Source: Alistipes sp. (GTDB lineage Bacteria; Bacteroidota; Bacteroidia; Bacteroidales; Rikenellaceae). From it: DNA of 64,000 nucleotides. A model generated the notes under the pieces. The model was not told where the DNA came from. It saw only the letters and a program-made list of their open reading frames with translations, and did no database searches. The stretch lies in contig JAFXIS010000078.1 of assembly GCA_017532885.1 (NCBI GenBank), positions 1 to 64,000 of the forward strand. Direction: 5' to 3'. The stretch's first letter is position 1; every line of letters starts with the position of its first letter. Below are positions 7,554 to 16,141 of the stretch, piece by piece. The translations under genes and the position numbers were made by a program.

Positions 7554-8300
7554 ATGGCACAGAAAAAGACATCTGAAGTCGATTATTCGATGCAGGAGAA
7601 GATTATGGCTCTCTATGAGTTGCAGAAGATTGATTCTCAGATTGATGAAATCAACAAGGTAAAGGGCGAGCTTCCTTTGGAGGTTCAGGATTTGGAGGAT
7701 GAAATCGCAGGTTTGAATACCCGTATTGAGAACATCAATGCCGAGATTGAGGAGTTGAACTCACTCACCAAGCAGCGCAAGCGCGAGGTAGACCAGGCGA
7801 AGATTCAAATCTCTCACTACAAGGAGCAGCAGAATAATGTCCGCAACAATCGCGAGTATGATGCAATCACTAAGGAGATTGAGTATCAGGAGTTGGAGAT
7901 TGAGTTGGCGGAGAAGCGTTTGAAGGAGTATGCCGGCGCCATGAAGGTGAAGAAGAGTCAGCTTGATGAGGCTGAGGCAGTAGCGGCAGAGCGTGGTATC
8001 GACCTTGCAGCAAAGAAGACAGAGTTGGAGAGTATCGAGGCGGAGACTGCCGACCAGGTTGCATCGTTGGAGGCTCAGGCCGAGAAGGCAAAGGTGAAGA
8101 TTGACGAGCGCTTATTGACTGCGTATGCCCGCATTCGTGGTAGCGTGCGTAACGGCTTGGCAGTAGTTACCGTAAAGCGCGATGCTTGTGGTGGATGTTT
8201 CAATCGTATTCCTCCCCAGCGTCAGGCCGATGTTCGCCAGGGTAAGAAGCTTATCGTTTGCGAGTATTGCGGTCGCATCTTGGTTGCCGAGAACGAGTAA
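7554..8300 (+). CDS. Coiled-coil zinc-ribbon protein (COG1579 type)
   Basis: A 248-residue protein. Residues about 15-175 are a long, heptad-rich antiparallel coiled coil (repeated E/K/L/I pattern, for example IDEINKVKGELPLEVQDLEDEI over its first part). The C-terminus is a C4 zinc ribbon: DACGGCFNRIPPQ, then VCEYCGRILV, giving Cys-x2-Cys and Cys-x2-Cys. This matches the COG1579 family, whose members have been linked to nucleic-acid binding and RNA metabolism, but the function is not settled. I chose the ATG at 7554 (MAQKKTSEVDY) because it follows the internal promoter; the longer in-frame extension overlaps NIF3 and the promoter. A strong terminator follows. Confidence 0.85.
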   Translation: MAQKKTSEVDYSMQEKIMALYELQKIDSQIDEINKVKGELPLEVQDLEDEIAGLNTRIENINAEIEELNSLTKQRKREVDQAKIQISHYKEQQNNVRNNREYDAITKEIEYQELEIELAEKRLKEYAGAMKVKKSQLDEAEAVAAERGIDLAAKKTELESIEAETADQVASLEAQAEKAKVKIDERLLTAYARIRGSVRNGLAVVTVKRDACGGCFNRIPPQRQADVRQGKKLIVCEYCGRILVAENE

Positions 8301-8338
8301 GGACGAGCGTAATTCGACCTTGTTTGAGGCGTAGTTTT

Positions 8339-8371
8339 AGGAGCAGATTGTGAAAATCTGCTCCTTTTTTA
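8339..8371 (+). terminator. Intrinsic terminator after the zinc-ribbon gene
   Basis: Perfect 11-bp stem AGGAGCAGATT / AATCTGCTCCT with a 5-base loop, followed by a T run. Confidence 0.9.
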
Positions 8372-8435
8372 TTGAACTTTATACCTATATAATAAGAAAA
8401 ACATAAGAAGGGTTCATAATTTAATAAATTATGAC

Positions 8436-8443
8436 TAACTTTG
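8436..8443 (+). promoter_or_regulatory. -7 element for nadE
   Basis: TAACTTTG matches TAnnTTTG, 37 bases before the nadE start codon; the -33 region is weak. Confidence 0.55.
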
Positions 8444-8480
8444 CGGCGTATTGAACTATAGAATAAATCGAGAATACTAT

Positions 8481-10067
8481 ATGAAAATAGCTCTTGCCCA
8501 ATTAAACTATACAATCGGAGATATCGAGGGTAACGCATCGCGTATTATAGATGCGATACATAGGGCCGAGGGTGACGGTGCCGATTTGGTGCTTTTCGCC
8601 GAATATGCAGTTAGTGGAACACCTTGTTATGACCTCTTGCGCAAGACAACCTTCCTTACCATGTGCGAGGAGGCTCTGGAGCAGATTGCTGCGGAGTGCC
8701 ATAAGGTAACAGCAATCGTGGGCTCGCCATATCTTACAGAGCGCGGCCCGGTTAGTGCCGCGGTGGTGCTACGCAACGGAAAGATTGATGAGGTTGTCGA
8801 GAAGCAGCATGTTAAGGCTCGTCGCGAAATGGGCTTTATTGTTGGGGGCGAAGGATATAAGGTTGTTGAGGTTTATGGTCGCAATATTGCCATTATGGTG
8901 GGTGATGACCTCTCGCAGCTCTATGAATTGGACAAGGAGGCAGATTTTGTTGTCAGCATCAATGCTCGCCGTTATGGCAAGGGCCTTTTGACCGAGCGCT
9001 ATGAGATGATGCGCCGATTGACATATACCGAGAATCGCAATATCATTATTATGAATCAGGTTGGAGGTTCTGGTGACTTGGTCTATGATGGCACTTCGGG
9101 TATCATGAATAAAGAGGGAAAGATTGAACTCTTCATGAAGAGCTTTGAGGAAGATTTCCAGATTTTTGATACTCTGGCAAAGCACGAAGGCTTGGAGGGT
9201 GCGCCATATACATCCTACAACGATAGAAACCGCATGGTCTACAAGGCTGCATGCTTGGGATTGAGGGATTATTTTCATAAGAATGGATATACGAAGGCTT
9301 GCGTCGGTCTGTCGGGAGGTATCGACTCGTCGGTTGTTGTCTGCTTGGCGGTAGGAGCATTGGGTAAGGAGAATGTTCGCGGTTTGATGATGCCTTCGCA
9401 GTTCTCGTCGGACTCTTCGGTTGAGGATGCTAAGGAGTTGGCTACGCGTCTGGGTATTGAGTATAGCGTGTTGCCTATCAATGCGGCGTATACTGCAATT
9501 ATGGATACATTGAAACCCGTTACAGGTGGTACTGAGTTCGATGCTACGGAGGAGAACATTCAGTCGCGTATTCGTACCGTATTGCTGATGGCTTTGCAGA
9601 ATAAAGACGGCTATATTCTGCTGAACTCGTCGAATAAGAGCGAGAACTCTTTGGGTTGGTGTACTTTGTATGGTGATACTGCCGGAGCATTTAGTCCTAC
9701 GGGCGATTTGTATAAGAGCGAAATGTATGATTTGGCGCGTTATATCAACCTTACATTCGGCAATGTTATTCCGGAGGCTATCTTGAAGAAGGAACCGTCG
9801 TCGGAGTTGCGCCCTAATCATAAGGATAGCGATATCCTGCCTCCGTATGAGGTTGTGGATGCCATTCTGTATCGCATGATAGAGAAGGGAGAGCATCGTG
9901 AGGAGATTATCAACGCCGGATTTGATTCTGAGGTGGTGGAGAAGATACATACCATGGTGATGCGTAATGTGAAGAAGCGTTACCAGTATCCTCCTGTATT
10001 GCGTCTTTCGGCACGCTCGTTCCGCCATGAGATATTATTCCCATTGGTAAATAAATACGGATATTAA
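8481..10067 (+). CDS. nadE: NAD+ synthetase with degenerate glutaminase domain
   Basis: Last step of NAD synthesis: amidation of nicotinate adenine dinucleotide with ATP. The 528-residue protein has the two-domain layout of glutamine-dependent NadE: an N-terminal nitrilase-like domain (about 1-235) and a C-terminal synthetase domain with an intact P-loop LSGGIDSS at about 277-284 and the SSNKSENSLGWCTLYGD segment. The nitrilase Glu (FAEYAVSG, residue 41) is present and a Lys of KQH (108) may be the second member, but the usual ICEDxW nucleophile segment reads IMVGDDLSQ, with Gly at 141 in place of Cys, and the usual LPNYxVFDExRYF block is missing. Glutamine hydrolysis is therefore probably lost and the enzyme may depend on ammonia. 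The start at 8481 matches the family N-terminus (MKIALAQLN). Confidence 0.9.
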   Translation: MKIALAQLNYTIGDIEGNASRIIDAIHRAEGDGADLVLFAEYAVSGTPCYDLLRKTTFLTMCEEALEQIAAECHKVTAIVGSPYLTERGPVSAAVVLRNGKIDEVVEKQHVKARREMGFIVGGEGYKVVEVYGRNIAIMVGDDLSQLYELDKEADFVVSINARRYGKGLLTERYEMMRRLTYTENRNIIIMNQVGGSGDLVYDGTSGIMNKEGKIELFMKSFEEDFQIFDTLAKHEGLEGAPYTSYNDRNRMVYKAACLGLRDYFHKNGYTKACVGLSGGIDSSVVVCLAVGALGKENVRGLMMPSQFSSDSSVEDAKELATRLGIEYSVLPINAAYTAIMDTLKPVTGGTEFDATEENIQSRIRTVLLMALQNKDGYILLNSSNKSENSLGWCTLYGDTAGAFSPTGDLYKSEMYDLARYINLTFGNVIPEAILKKEPSSELRPNHKDSDILPPYEVVDAILYRMIEKGEHREEIINAGFDSEVVEKIHTMVMRNVKKRYQYPPVLRLSARSFRHEILFPLVNKYGY

Positions 10068-10088
10068 TCATTAGATATTCATTAGAAT

Positions 10089-10520
10089 ATGACTTCGGCA
10101 GGGGCTATAAAACATTCCGGAGAGGTGATTCGCATCGATGGCTCAACGATTTATGTGAAGATGACGGTGAGCAGCGCATGCGGTTCGTGTCAGGCTCGTA
10201 TGGTGTGTGGTGCGTCGGAGAGCGCCGATAAGGTTGTTGAGGTCGAGAGCTCCGATGCGGCAAACTATCAGGTCGGAGATAAGGTCGAGGTCGCGCTTCA
10301 GAAGCGTTCTATGGGTGTTAGGTCGGTTGTGTTAGCTTACCTGATACCCTTAATCGTGTTAAGTGCGGTGCTCTTTTGTAGCGTTATGGCAGGCGTTGAG
10401 GAGGGCATAGCTGCTTTGATTGCAATTTTAGGTGTGGGGTGCTACTATGTTGCACTCTATATGTCGCGCAATAAAATTGGAAAAACTGTAAAATTCATAA
10501 TAACAAAACAAACAAAATGA
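10089..10520 (+). CDS. RseC/SoxR-reducing-system family membrane protein
   Basis: A 143-residue inner-membrane protein of the RseC/MucC family, commonly encoded first in Bacteroidetes Rnf operons and thought to help assemble or regulate the Rnf/Rsx complex. The N-terminal soluble part has a cysteine cluster (SACGSCQARMVC, about 30-41) that could hold an iron-sulphur cluster. Two hydrophobic helices follow (about residues 77-97 and 102-121), then a short basic tail. Its stop overlaps the rnfB start by four bases (ATGA), so the two are translationally coupled. It begins 21 bases after nadE and may be on the same transcript. Confidence 0.87.
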   Translation: MTSAGAIKHSGEVIRIDGSTIYVKMTVSSACGSCQARMVCGASESADKVVEVESSDAANYQVGDKVEVALQKRSMGVRSVVLAYLIPLIVLSAVLFCSVMAGVEEGIAALIAILGVGCYYVALYMSRNKIGKTVKFIITKQTK

Positions 10521-11470
10521 CGGTATTATTATTTACAATTGTGACACTCAGCGTGCTGGGTATCTTGTCGGCTGTCGTCTTGTACTTCGTTGCACAGAAG
10601 TTCAAGGTTGAGGAGGATCCTCGTATCGACGATGTTGAGAAGATGTTGCCCGGAGCAAACTGTGGTGGTTGTGGATTTGCCGGATGTCGCGCTATGGCGG
10701 AGGCTATGGTGCGTGAGGATGATATATCATCGCTCTATTGTCCGGTAGGTGGAGGCGATTGCATGAAGCAAATCGCAACATATCTTGGTAAGGTGGCACC
10801 TGAGAAGGAGCCTACGGTTGCTACGGTGCGTTGTGGTGGCGTATGTGCAAAGCGTCCTCGCACAAATGATTACAATGGCGCCAAGAATTGTGCTGTGGCT
10901 GCATCGTTGTATGTGGGCGAGACAGCATGTGCTTATGGTTGCTTGGGCTATGGTGATTGCGTCGAGGCTTGTGCTTTCGATGCCATTAAGGTCAATCCGG
11001 AAACAGGTATTGCCGAAGTTGATGCCGATAAGTGTACGGCTTGTGGTGCTTGTGTAAAGGCTTGTCCGAAGGGTATCATCGAACTTAGAAAGAAATGGCA
11101 TAAGAATCGTGCCGTGTTCGTAAGTTGCGTATCGAAGGATAAGGGCGCAGTTACGATGAAGGCTTGTAAGGCGGGTTGTATCGCTTGCGGTAAGTGTGTG
11201 AAGGTTTGTGCTTTCGATGCTATTACCGTGGAGAACGGCGTTGCCTATATCGACTCACAGAAGTGTAAGTTGTGCCGTAAGTGCGTGAACGAGTGTCCTA
11301 CGGGAGCAATCGTATTGCGCGGCATGGAGCCATTGCCAAAGGAGCCTAAGACTCCGGCTGCAAAGCCTGCGGAGAAGGCAGCAGCACCTGCTGCAAAACC
11401 AGCAGAGAAGCCAGTAGAGAAACCTGTGGTGAAGGAGCAGAAAAAAGAGAGTGATAACGAGCAGAAATAA
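10517..11470 (+). CDS. rnfB: Rnf electron transport complex subunit B
   Basis: Iron-sulphur subunit that takes electrons from ferredoxin into the Rnf ion-pumping ferredoxin:NAD+ oxidoreductase at the inner membrane. The 317-residue protein has one N-terminal membrane helix (about 3-25), the Rnf-type cluster motif GANCGGCGFAGC near residue 50, then several Cys-x2-Cys-x2-Cys-x3-Cys ferredoxin motifs (for example CTACGACVKACP, CIACGKCVKVC, CKLCRKCVNEC). The C-terminal 45 residues are an Ala/Pro/Lys-rich tail of PAEK-like repeats with no cysteines, probably a flexible tether. It is preceded by and overlaps the RseC-family gene and is followed after 8 bases by rnfC. Confidence 0.95.
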   Translation: MTVLLFTIVTLSVLGILSAVVLYFVAQKFKVEEDPRIDDVEKMLPGANCGGCGFAGCRAMAEAMVREDDISSLYCPVGGGDCMKQIATYLGKVAPEKEPTVATVRCGGVCAKRPRTNDYNGAKNCAVAASLYVGETACAYGCLGYGDCVEACAFDAIKVNPETGIAEVDADKCTACGACVKACPKGIIELRKKWHKNRAVFVSCVSKDKGAVTMKACKAGCIACGKCVKVCAFDAITVENGVAYIDSQKCKLCRKCVNECPTGAIVLRGMEPLPKEPKTPAAKPAEKAAAPAAKPAEKPVEKPVVKEQKKESDNEQK

Positions 11471-11478
11471 GATATAGT

Positions 11479-12834
11479 ATGAAGACATTTCCTATTGGCG
11501 GAGTACATCCGTCGGATAATAAACATTGGAGCAACACCAAAGCAGTAGAGGTGTTGGAGCTTCCCGATGTGGTCAATATTCCGCTCGGACAGCATATCGG
11601 AGCGCCCGCTACGGCAAAGGTAGCCAAGGGTGATAAGGTGCTTACAGGTCAGCTCATAGCCGAGGCTACGGGTTTTATGTCGGCAAATATTCACTCACCC
11701 ATTTCGGGTACTGTTACAGCTGTGGATATGCAGCCTAATGGTCAGGGCTTGCGCCAGATGATGATTACCATCAAGCGCGAGGGTGATGAGTGGATGCCCG
11801 AGATTGACCGCTCTGCGGAGATTAAGCGTGAGTGCAAGTTGGAGAGCGCCGAGATTATCGCAAAGATTAAGGATGCGGGTATCGTTGGTATGGGTGGTGC
11901 TACATTCCCCACACATGTTAAGCTTTCGATTCCTAATGGATGTAAGGCCGAGTACCTCATTATTAATGGTGTAGAGTGCGAGCCTTACCTTACTTCGGAC
12001 CACCGCACTATGTTGGAGCGCGGTGAGGAACTGCTCATCGGCGTAGAGATTTTGAAGAAGGCGTTGAATGTCGAGAAGGCAGTCATCGGTATCGAGAATA
12101 ATAAGCCTGATGCCATTGAGTATTTGCAGCGCTTGGCTAAGGAGAAGAAGTTTGCTGTGAAGATTGAGCCTTTGAAGGTTCAGTATCCTCAGGGTGGTGA
12201 GAAGCAGTTGATTGCAGCCGTTACGGGTCGTCAGGTGCCACCTCCTCCGGGACTTCCTATTCATGTGGGAGCTGTTGTATGTAATGCCTCTACTACGGTT
12301 GCAATTTATGAGGCAGTGCAGAAGAATAAGCCTCTTATCGAGCGTGTAGTGACTATCACAGGTCAGCAGATGGCACAGCCTCGCAACCTTTTGACCCGTA
12401 TGGGTACTCCTATCTCAACTTTGGTTGAGAAGGCAGGTGGTCTTCCCGAGGGCGATGTGAAGGTTGTAAATGGTGGACCTATGATGGGTCGCGCAATGGT
12501 AAATTTGGACTCTCCCGTTACGAAGGGTTGTTCGGGCGTTACGGTATTTGCCGGCGCAGCCGCTCGTCGTGTTGAGGCAGACACTTGCATTAAGTGTGCG
12601 AAGTGTGTTTCGGCATGTCCTATGGGCTTGGAGCCTTACCTTATCTTCCGCCTTGCGCATAAGAAGATGTGGGATAGAGTAGAGGATGAGCAGATTACCA
12701 ACTGTATCGAGTGTGGTTGCTGCCAATTCTCTTGTCCTGCGGGCTTGCCATTGTTGGACTTTGTTCGCTTGAGCAAGCAGACAGTTATGGGTATCATTCG
12801 TGCGCGTGCTGCGGCTAATGCACCTCAAAAGTAA
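11479..12834 (+). CDS. rnfC: Rnf electron transport complex subunit C
   Basis: NADH-interacting peripheral subunit of the Rnf complex, carrying FMN and two 4Fe-4S clusters. The 451-residue sequence starts with the RnfC N-terminal domain (TFPIGGVHPSDNKHWS), has the nucleotide/FMN-binding region GMGGATFPTHVKL (about 136-148) and NGVECEPYLTSDHR, and ends with two ferredoxin motifs, CIKCAKCVSACP near 372 and CIECGCCQFSCP near 411. It lacks the long C-terminal extension of gammaproteobacterial RnfC. It belongs to the uninterrupted rnfBCDGEA operon. Confidence 0.95.
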   Translation: MKTFPIGGVHPSDNKHWSNTKAVEVLELPDVVNIPLGQHIGAPATAKVAKGDKVLTGQLIAEATGFMSANIHSPISGTVTAVDMQPNGQGLRQMMITIKREGDEWMPEIDRSAEIKRECKLESAEIIAKIKDAGIVGMGGATFPTHVKLSIPNGCKAEYLIINGVECEPYLTSDHRTMLERGEELLIGVEILKKALNVEKAVIGIENNKPDAIEYLQRLAKEKKFAVKIEPLKVQYPQGGEKQLIAAVTGRQVPPPPGLPIHVGAVVCNASTTVAIYEAVQKNKPLIERVVTITGQQMAQPRNLLTRMGTPISTLVEKAGGLPEGDVKVVNGGPMMGRAMVNLDSPVTKGCSGVTVFAGAAARRVEADTCIKCAKCVSACPMGLEPYLIFRLAHKKMWDRVEDEQITNCIECGCCQFSCPAGLPLLDFVRLSKQTVMGIIRARAAANAPQK

Positions 12835-12855
12835 AAATTAAAGACGCAATAAATT

Positions 12856-13854
12856 ATGGCAAATAAATTTTTAGTTGCTCCAGCACCCCATGTGCATAGC
12901 TCACAATCGACTCAGTCGTTGATGCGCGATGTGCTCGTGGCGTTGATACCTGCTTTGGCAGTATCTACCATGGTGTATGGTTTGGATGTGCTGAAGGTTA
13001 CGGCTATCGCCGTTATCAGCTGTATCCTCGTTGAGTACCTTATTCAGAAGTTCCTGCTTGGAGGTAAGAATACACTTTGGAACCTCTCGGCTGTTGTTAC
13101 GGGTGTTTTGTTGGCATTCAACCTGCCTTCAAATATTCCTTGGTGGATTATTGTTGTCGGCGCCGTTGTTGCTATCGGTGTCGGTAAGATGACTTTCGGA
13201 GGTTTGGGTCATAACCCATTCAACCCTGCATTGGTAGGTCGTGTATTCTTGCTGATTGCTTATCCTGTGCAGATGACATCGTTTCCCCAGCCTACAATGA
13301 GTGGTTATGTTGATGCTCTGTCGGGCGCTACACCTTTGGCGGCGGTTAAGGGTGCTGCAATGAAGGCCGATGGCGCTATCTCGCTGGCAAATGTCGATTT
13401 GCTCAATATGTTCAGCGGTGCTATGCCCGGTTCTATGGGAGAGATTGCCGCTATGGCACTATTGGTAGGTGGTATCTTCCTCCTTTGGCGTAAGGTTATC
13501 ACTTGGCATATTCCTGTTTCGATTCTCACAACAATGGCTCTGTTTGCTTTTGTTGTAGCGTTGGCACAGGGTGGCGATAAGGCTCTGTTGTATGAGTTGC
13601 CGGCATTCCATTTGGTGGCCGGTGGTGCTATGTTGGGAGCTATCTTTATGGCAACCGACTATGTAACTTCGCCTATGACTGGAAAGGGTATGATTATATA
13701 TGGTATCGGTATTGGTGTTATCACGATGATTATTCGTTTGTGGGGCGCTTATCCCGAGGGTATGTCGTTTGCAATCCTGCTTATGAACTCGGTTACACCG
13801 CTCATCGATAAGTATGTGAAGCCCAAGCGTTTTGGTATAACATCTAAAAAATAG
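12856..13854 (+). CDS. rnfD: Rnf electron transport complex subunit D
   Basis: Polytopic inner-membrane subunit that carries a covalently bound FMN and takes part in ion translocation. The 332-residue protein is strongly hydrophobic with about eight to ten membrane segments. The flavinylation motif is visible as DALSGATPLAAVKG near residues 153-166, where the Thr of SGAT is the expected FMN attachment point. The FGGLGHNPFNPALVGR loop typical of NqrB/RnfD is present. Attachment of the flavin needs an ApbE-type transferase; one ApbE-like gene lies at 51818-52624. Confidence 0.95.
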   Translation: MANKFLVAPAPHVHSSQSTQSLMRDVLVALIPALAVSTMVYGLDVLKVTAIAVISCILVEYLIQKFLLGGKNTLWNLSAVVTGVLLAFNLPSNIPWWIIVVGAVVAIGVGKMTFGGLGHNPFNPALVGRVFLLIAYPVQMTSFPQPTMSGYVDALSGATPLAAVKGAAMKADGAISLANVDLLNMFSGAMPGSMGEIAAMALLVGGIFLLWRKVITWHIPVSILTTMALFAFVVALAQGGDKALLYELPAFHLVAGGAMLGAIFMATDYVTSPMTGKGMIIYGIGIGVITMIIRLWGAYPEGMSFAILLMNSVTPLIDKYVKPKRFGITSKK

Positions 13855-13867
13855 GAGGCCGTAGGAT

Positions 13868-14533
13868 ATGAAGAGTACACTTTTTAATATGGTAGCTGTG
13901 CTGTTTGCCGTTACTCTCATCGCTTCGGCAGGTGTGGGTGCAGTGAATATGCTTACAGCCGATGCCATTGCCGAGGCTAAGGCTTTGGCTACAACTCAGG
14001 CTGTAAAGAATGTTTTGCCGGAGTTTGATAAGACCGAGGATTGGGAGCAGACCGTGGGCGATATTCCTGTAAAGGTTTATAAGGCTTTGTCGGCGGATGC
14101 CGTTGTGGGCTATGCTGTTGAGTCTATGACAAAGAATGGCTTTGGTGGCGCCATTCGCCTGATGGTTGGTTTCTCTACGGAGGGTAAGATTCTCAATGTA
14201 AATGTTTTGGAGCAGAAGGAGACCCCGGGTTTGGGTACTAAGATGTGCGACGAGGGTAATGTCCTTTTTGCAAGCATTAAGGATAAGAATCCTGCCGAGA
14301 TGCGCTTCTCGGTAAAGAAGGATGGTGGCGAGTTGGATGCTTTGACAGCAGCTACTATTTCGTCACGCGCATATTATGAGGCTGTAAAATGCGCTCATGA
14401 GGCATTCTTGGTAGCGAGCGGAGCGAAGGCTGTGGCAGATAGCGTTACGGGCGCTACGGCTACAACTGATGAGACTGCAGTAGAGGAAAATGTAGAGAGT
14501 GCCGAGGCACAGAAAGGAGGCGAAAATGAATAA
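13868..14533 (+). CDS. rnfG: Rnf electron transport complex subunit G
   Basis: Membrane-anchored periplasmic subunit with covalent FMN, passing electrons within the Rnf complex. The 221-residue protein has one N-terminal membrane helix (about 6-28) and an FMN-binding domain with GGAIRLMVGFS, KETPGLGTKM and the flavinylation segment LDALTAATISSRA near residues 157-169. In this copy the motif reads TAAT instead of the usual SGAT, but the acceptor Thr is kept. The C-terminal 40 residues are an acidic low-complexity tail. Its stop codon lies inside rnfE (8-base overlap), indicating coupled translation. Confidence 0.94.
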   Translation: MKSTLFNMVAVLFAVTLIASAGVGAVNMLTADAIAEAKALATTQAVKNVLPEFDKTEDWEQTVGDIPVKVYKALSADAVVGYAVESMTKNGFGGAIRLMVGFSTEGKILNVNVLEQKETPGLGTKMCDEGNVLFASIKDKNPAEMRFSVKKDGGELDALTAATISSRAYYEAVKCAHEAFLVASGAKAVADSVTGATATTDETAVEENVESAEAQKGGENE

Positions 14534-15110
14534 GTTGAAGATTATTACCGACGGTATTCTTAAGAATAACCCTACATTTGTGTTGGTGTTGGGTATGTGT
14601 CCCACATTGGGTACTACCACCTCTGCAATTAATGGTATGGGTATGGGTGTAGCGACAATGGCGGTGTTGATTATGTCGAACCTCGTTATTTCGCTTATCA
14701 AGAACTTTATTCCCGATAAGGTGCGTATCCCGGCATTTATTGTCGTTATCGCATCGTTCGTGACCATTATCGAGATGTTGATGCAGGCATATGTACCCTC
14801 ACTCTACGCATCACTTGGCGTGTTTATTCCGCTTATCGTGGTGAACTGTATTATCTTGGGTCGTGCCGAGGCTTTTGCATCGAAGAATGGTGCTTTCGAC
14901 TCAATCTTGGACGGTGTCGGCATCGGTCTTGGCTTTACCATGTCATTGACCGTTATCGGTGCTGTTCGTGAGTTGCTGGGTAGTGGTGCTATCTTCGGTT
15001 ACTCGTTCGGTGTTGCCGATTATATGCCTTTGGTTTTTGTCTTGGCACCGGGAGCCTTCCTCGTGTTGGGATATTTGATGGTATTGTTTAACAAAATTGC
15101 TAAGAGATAG
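14526..15110 (+). CDS. rnfE: Rnf electron transport complex subunit E
   Basis: Integral membrane subunit of the Rnf complex, paired with RnfA as an inverted-topology homologue around a membrane iron-sulphur centre. The 194-residue protein starts [19 protein letters not shown] and has about six helices; the conserved cysteines appear in GMCPTLGTT (about residue 25) and [12 protein letters not shown] (about 107). The start was placed at 14526, which matches the family N-terminus and overlaps rnfG by eight bases, with an AGGAGG stretch just upstream; the longer in-frame ATG at 14499 would add nine unrelated residues. Confidence 0.95.
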   Translation: MNKLKIITDGILKNNPTFVLVLGMCPTLGTTTSAINGMGMGVATMAVLIMSNLVISLIKNFIPDKVRIPAFIVVIASFVTIIEMLMQAYVPSLYASLGVFIPLIVVNCIILGRAEAFASKNGAFDSILDGVGIGLGFTMSLTVIGAVRELLGSGAIFGYSFGVADYMPLVFVLAPGAFLVLGYLMVLFNKIAKR

Positions 15111-15112
15111 TT

Positions 15113-15691
15113 ATGGAACTTTCATATTTTGCGATAATCATTGGCGCAATCTTCGTTAATAATGTTGTATTTGCGCAGTTCTTGGGTATCTGTCCCTTCT
15201 TGGGCGTTTCGTCGAAGGTTGATACCTCGTTGGGTATGGGTGCTGCCGTAACTTTCGTGATGGCATTGTCGTCTGTTGTTGCGTGGCTCATTCAGGAGTA
15301 TATCTTGGTACCCTTCGGTATCGAGTATATGCAGACCATTGTCTTTATCCTCGTTATCGCCGCGTTGGTGCAGATGGTTGAGATTGTATTGAAGAAGGTG
15401 TCGCCCTCGCTTTATCAGGCTTTGGGTATCTTCCTTCCGCTTATTACGACCAACTGTGCCGTTTTGGGTGTTGCGATTTTGATGATTCAGAAGGAGTTTG
15501 ACCTCTTGCAGAGTTTCGTCTATTCGGTGTCTACCGCTGTGGGTTTCGCTATCGCTTTGGTGCTGTTTGCCGGTATCCGCGAGCGTCTGGAGCTGGACGG
15601 AGTGCCTGCTGCGATGAAGGGTGTGCCCGTGGCACTTATCGTGGCTGCAATCCTTGCTATGGCCTTTATGGGCTTCTCGGGTTTGGTATAA
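15113..15691 (+). CDS. rnfA: Rnf electron transport complex subunit A
   Basis: Integral membrane partner of RnfE. The 192-residue protein shows the family N-terminus with [20 protein letters not shown] (first conserved Cys near 26) and the second cysteine in [12 protein letters not shown] (about 120), and has about six hydrophobic helices. It ends with GFSGLV, as is usual. The gene starts two bases after the rnfE stop and is the last gene of the operon, closed by a hairpin terminator 40 bases on. With this gene all six Rnf subunits are present and appear intact. Confidence 0.95.
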   Translation: MELSYFAIIIGAIFVNNVVFAQFLGICPFLGVSSKVDTSLGMGAAVTFVMALSSVVAWLIQEYILVPFGIEYMQTIVFILVIAALVQMVEIVLKKVSPSLYQALGIFLPLITTNCAVLGVAILMIQKEFDLLQSFVYSVSTAVGFAIALVLFAGIRERLELDGVPAAMKGVPVALIVAAILAMAFMGFSGLV

Positions 15692-15730
15692 GTGTGCTTA
15701 TACAACTTTTGAAAGAGATATGTTTAGATT

Positions 15731-15763
15731 GGGTAACCTCAAAAAGGGTTACCCATTTTTTTT
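15731..15763 (+). terminator. Intrinsic terminator of the rnf operon
   Basis: 8-bp stem GGGTAACC / GGTTACCC, 8-base loop, then A and eight T. Confidence 0.9.
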
Positions 15764-15815
15764 ATGCTATAAGCAGTGCTTATAGTCCGTTAAAATCTTT
15801 TTATCGTTTTTATGG

Positions 15816-15844
15816 TTGTAGTGTGAAAAGATGTATTACTTTTG
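15816..15844 (+). promoter_or_regulatory. Rubredoxin promoter
   Basis: TTG at 15816-15818 and TACTTTTG at 15837-15844, 18 bases apart; the rubredoxin start is 50 bases downstream. Confidence 0.65.
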
Positions 15845-15894
15845 CAATAGAGAAAAATGAACAATTATTAACAAACAAAAAAAACTTTAAGATT

Positions 15895-16053
15895 ATGGAT
15901 AAGTATGCATGCATTCCTTGTGGTTGGGTATATGACCCCGCAGTAGGTGACCCTGATAATGGTATAGCTCCCGGAACTTCGTTTGAGGAACTCCCCGAAG
16001 ATTGGGTTTGCCCCTTGTGTGGCGCCGGCAAAGAAGAGTTTGAGAAGGCGTAA
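15895..16053 (+). CDS. Rubredoxin
   Basis: A 52-residue soluble iron protein with a single Fe(Cys)4 centre, used as an electron carrier to rubrerythrin, superoxide reductase or similar oxygen-defence enzymes in anaerobes. The two ligand pairs are clear: [10 protein letters not shown] at residues 6-15 and [12 protein letters not shown] at about 39-50, with the usual [20 protein letters not shown] stretch between. The ATG at 15895 gives exactly the normal rubredoxin length; an in-frame extension upstream crosses the rnf terminator and the promoter and is not real. It is monocistronic, with its own promoter and a terminator shared with the opposing gene. Confidence 0.96.
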   Translation: MDKYACIPCGWVYDPAVGDPDNGIAPGTSFEELPEDWVCPLCGAGKEEFEKA

Positions 16054-16086
16054 CCACCCGATTTTTTGACATAACTTCAATGAAAT

Positions 16087-16121
16087 GAGGCTGTCCAACA
16101 TAGCGTTGCGACAGCCTCTTT
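16087..16121. terminator. Bidirectional terminator between rubredoxin and gntR-family gene
   Basis: Stem GAGGCTGTC / GACAGCCTC (9 bp) with further AAC/GTT pairing inside the loop. It lies between converging genes and can serve both. Confidence 0.75.
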
Positions 16122-16141
16122 GCGTTGAAAACAGTATTTTG

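Noticed and set aside
8301..8480. Riboswitch upstream of nadE
   Set aside because: The gap is only 180 bases and is accounted for by a terminator and a promoter; no NAD+ or other riboswitch pattern could be recognised.
8769..10028. 419-codon open frame antisense to nadE
   Set aside because: It mirrors the codon pattern of nadE, has no family motif and no promoter.
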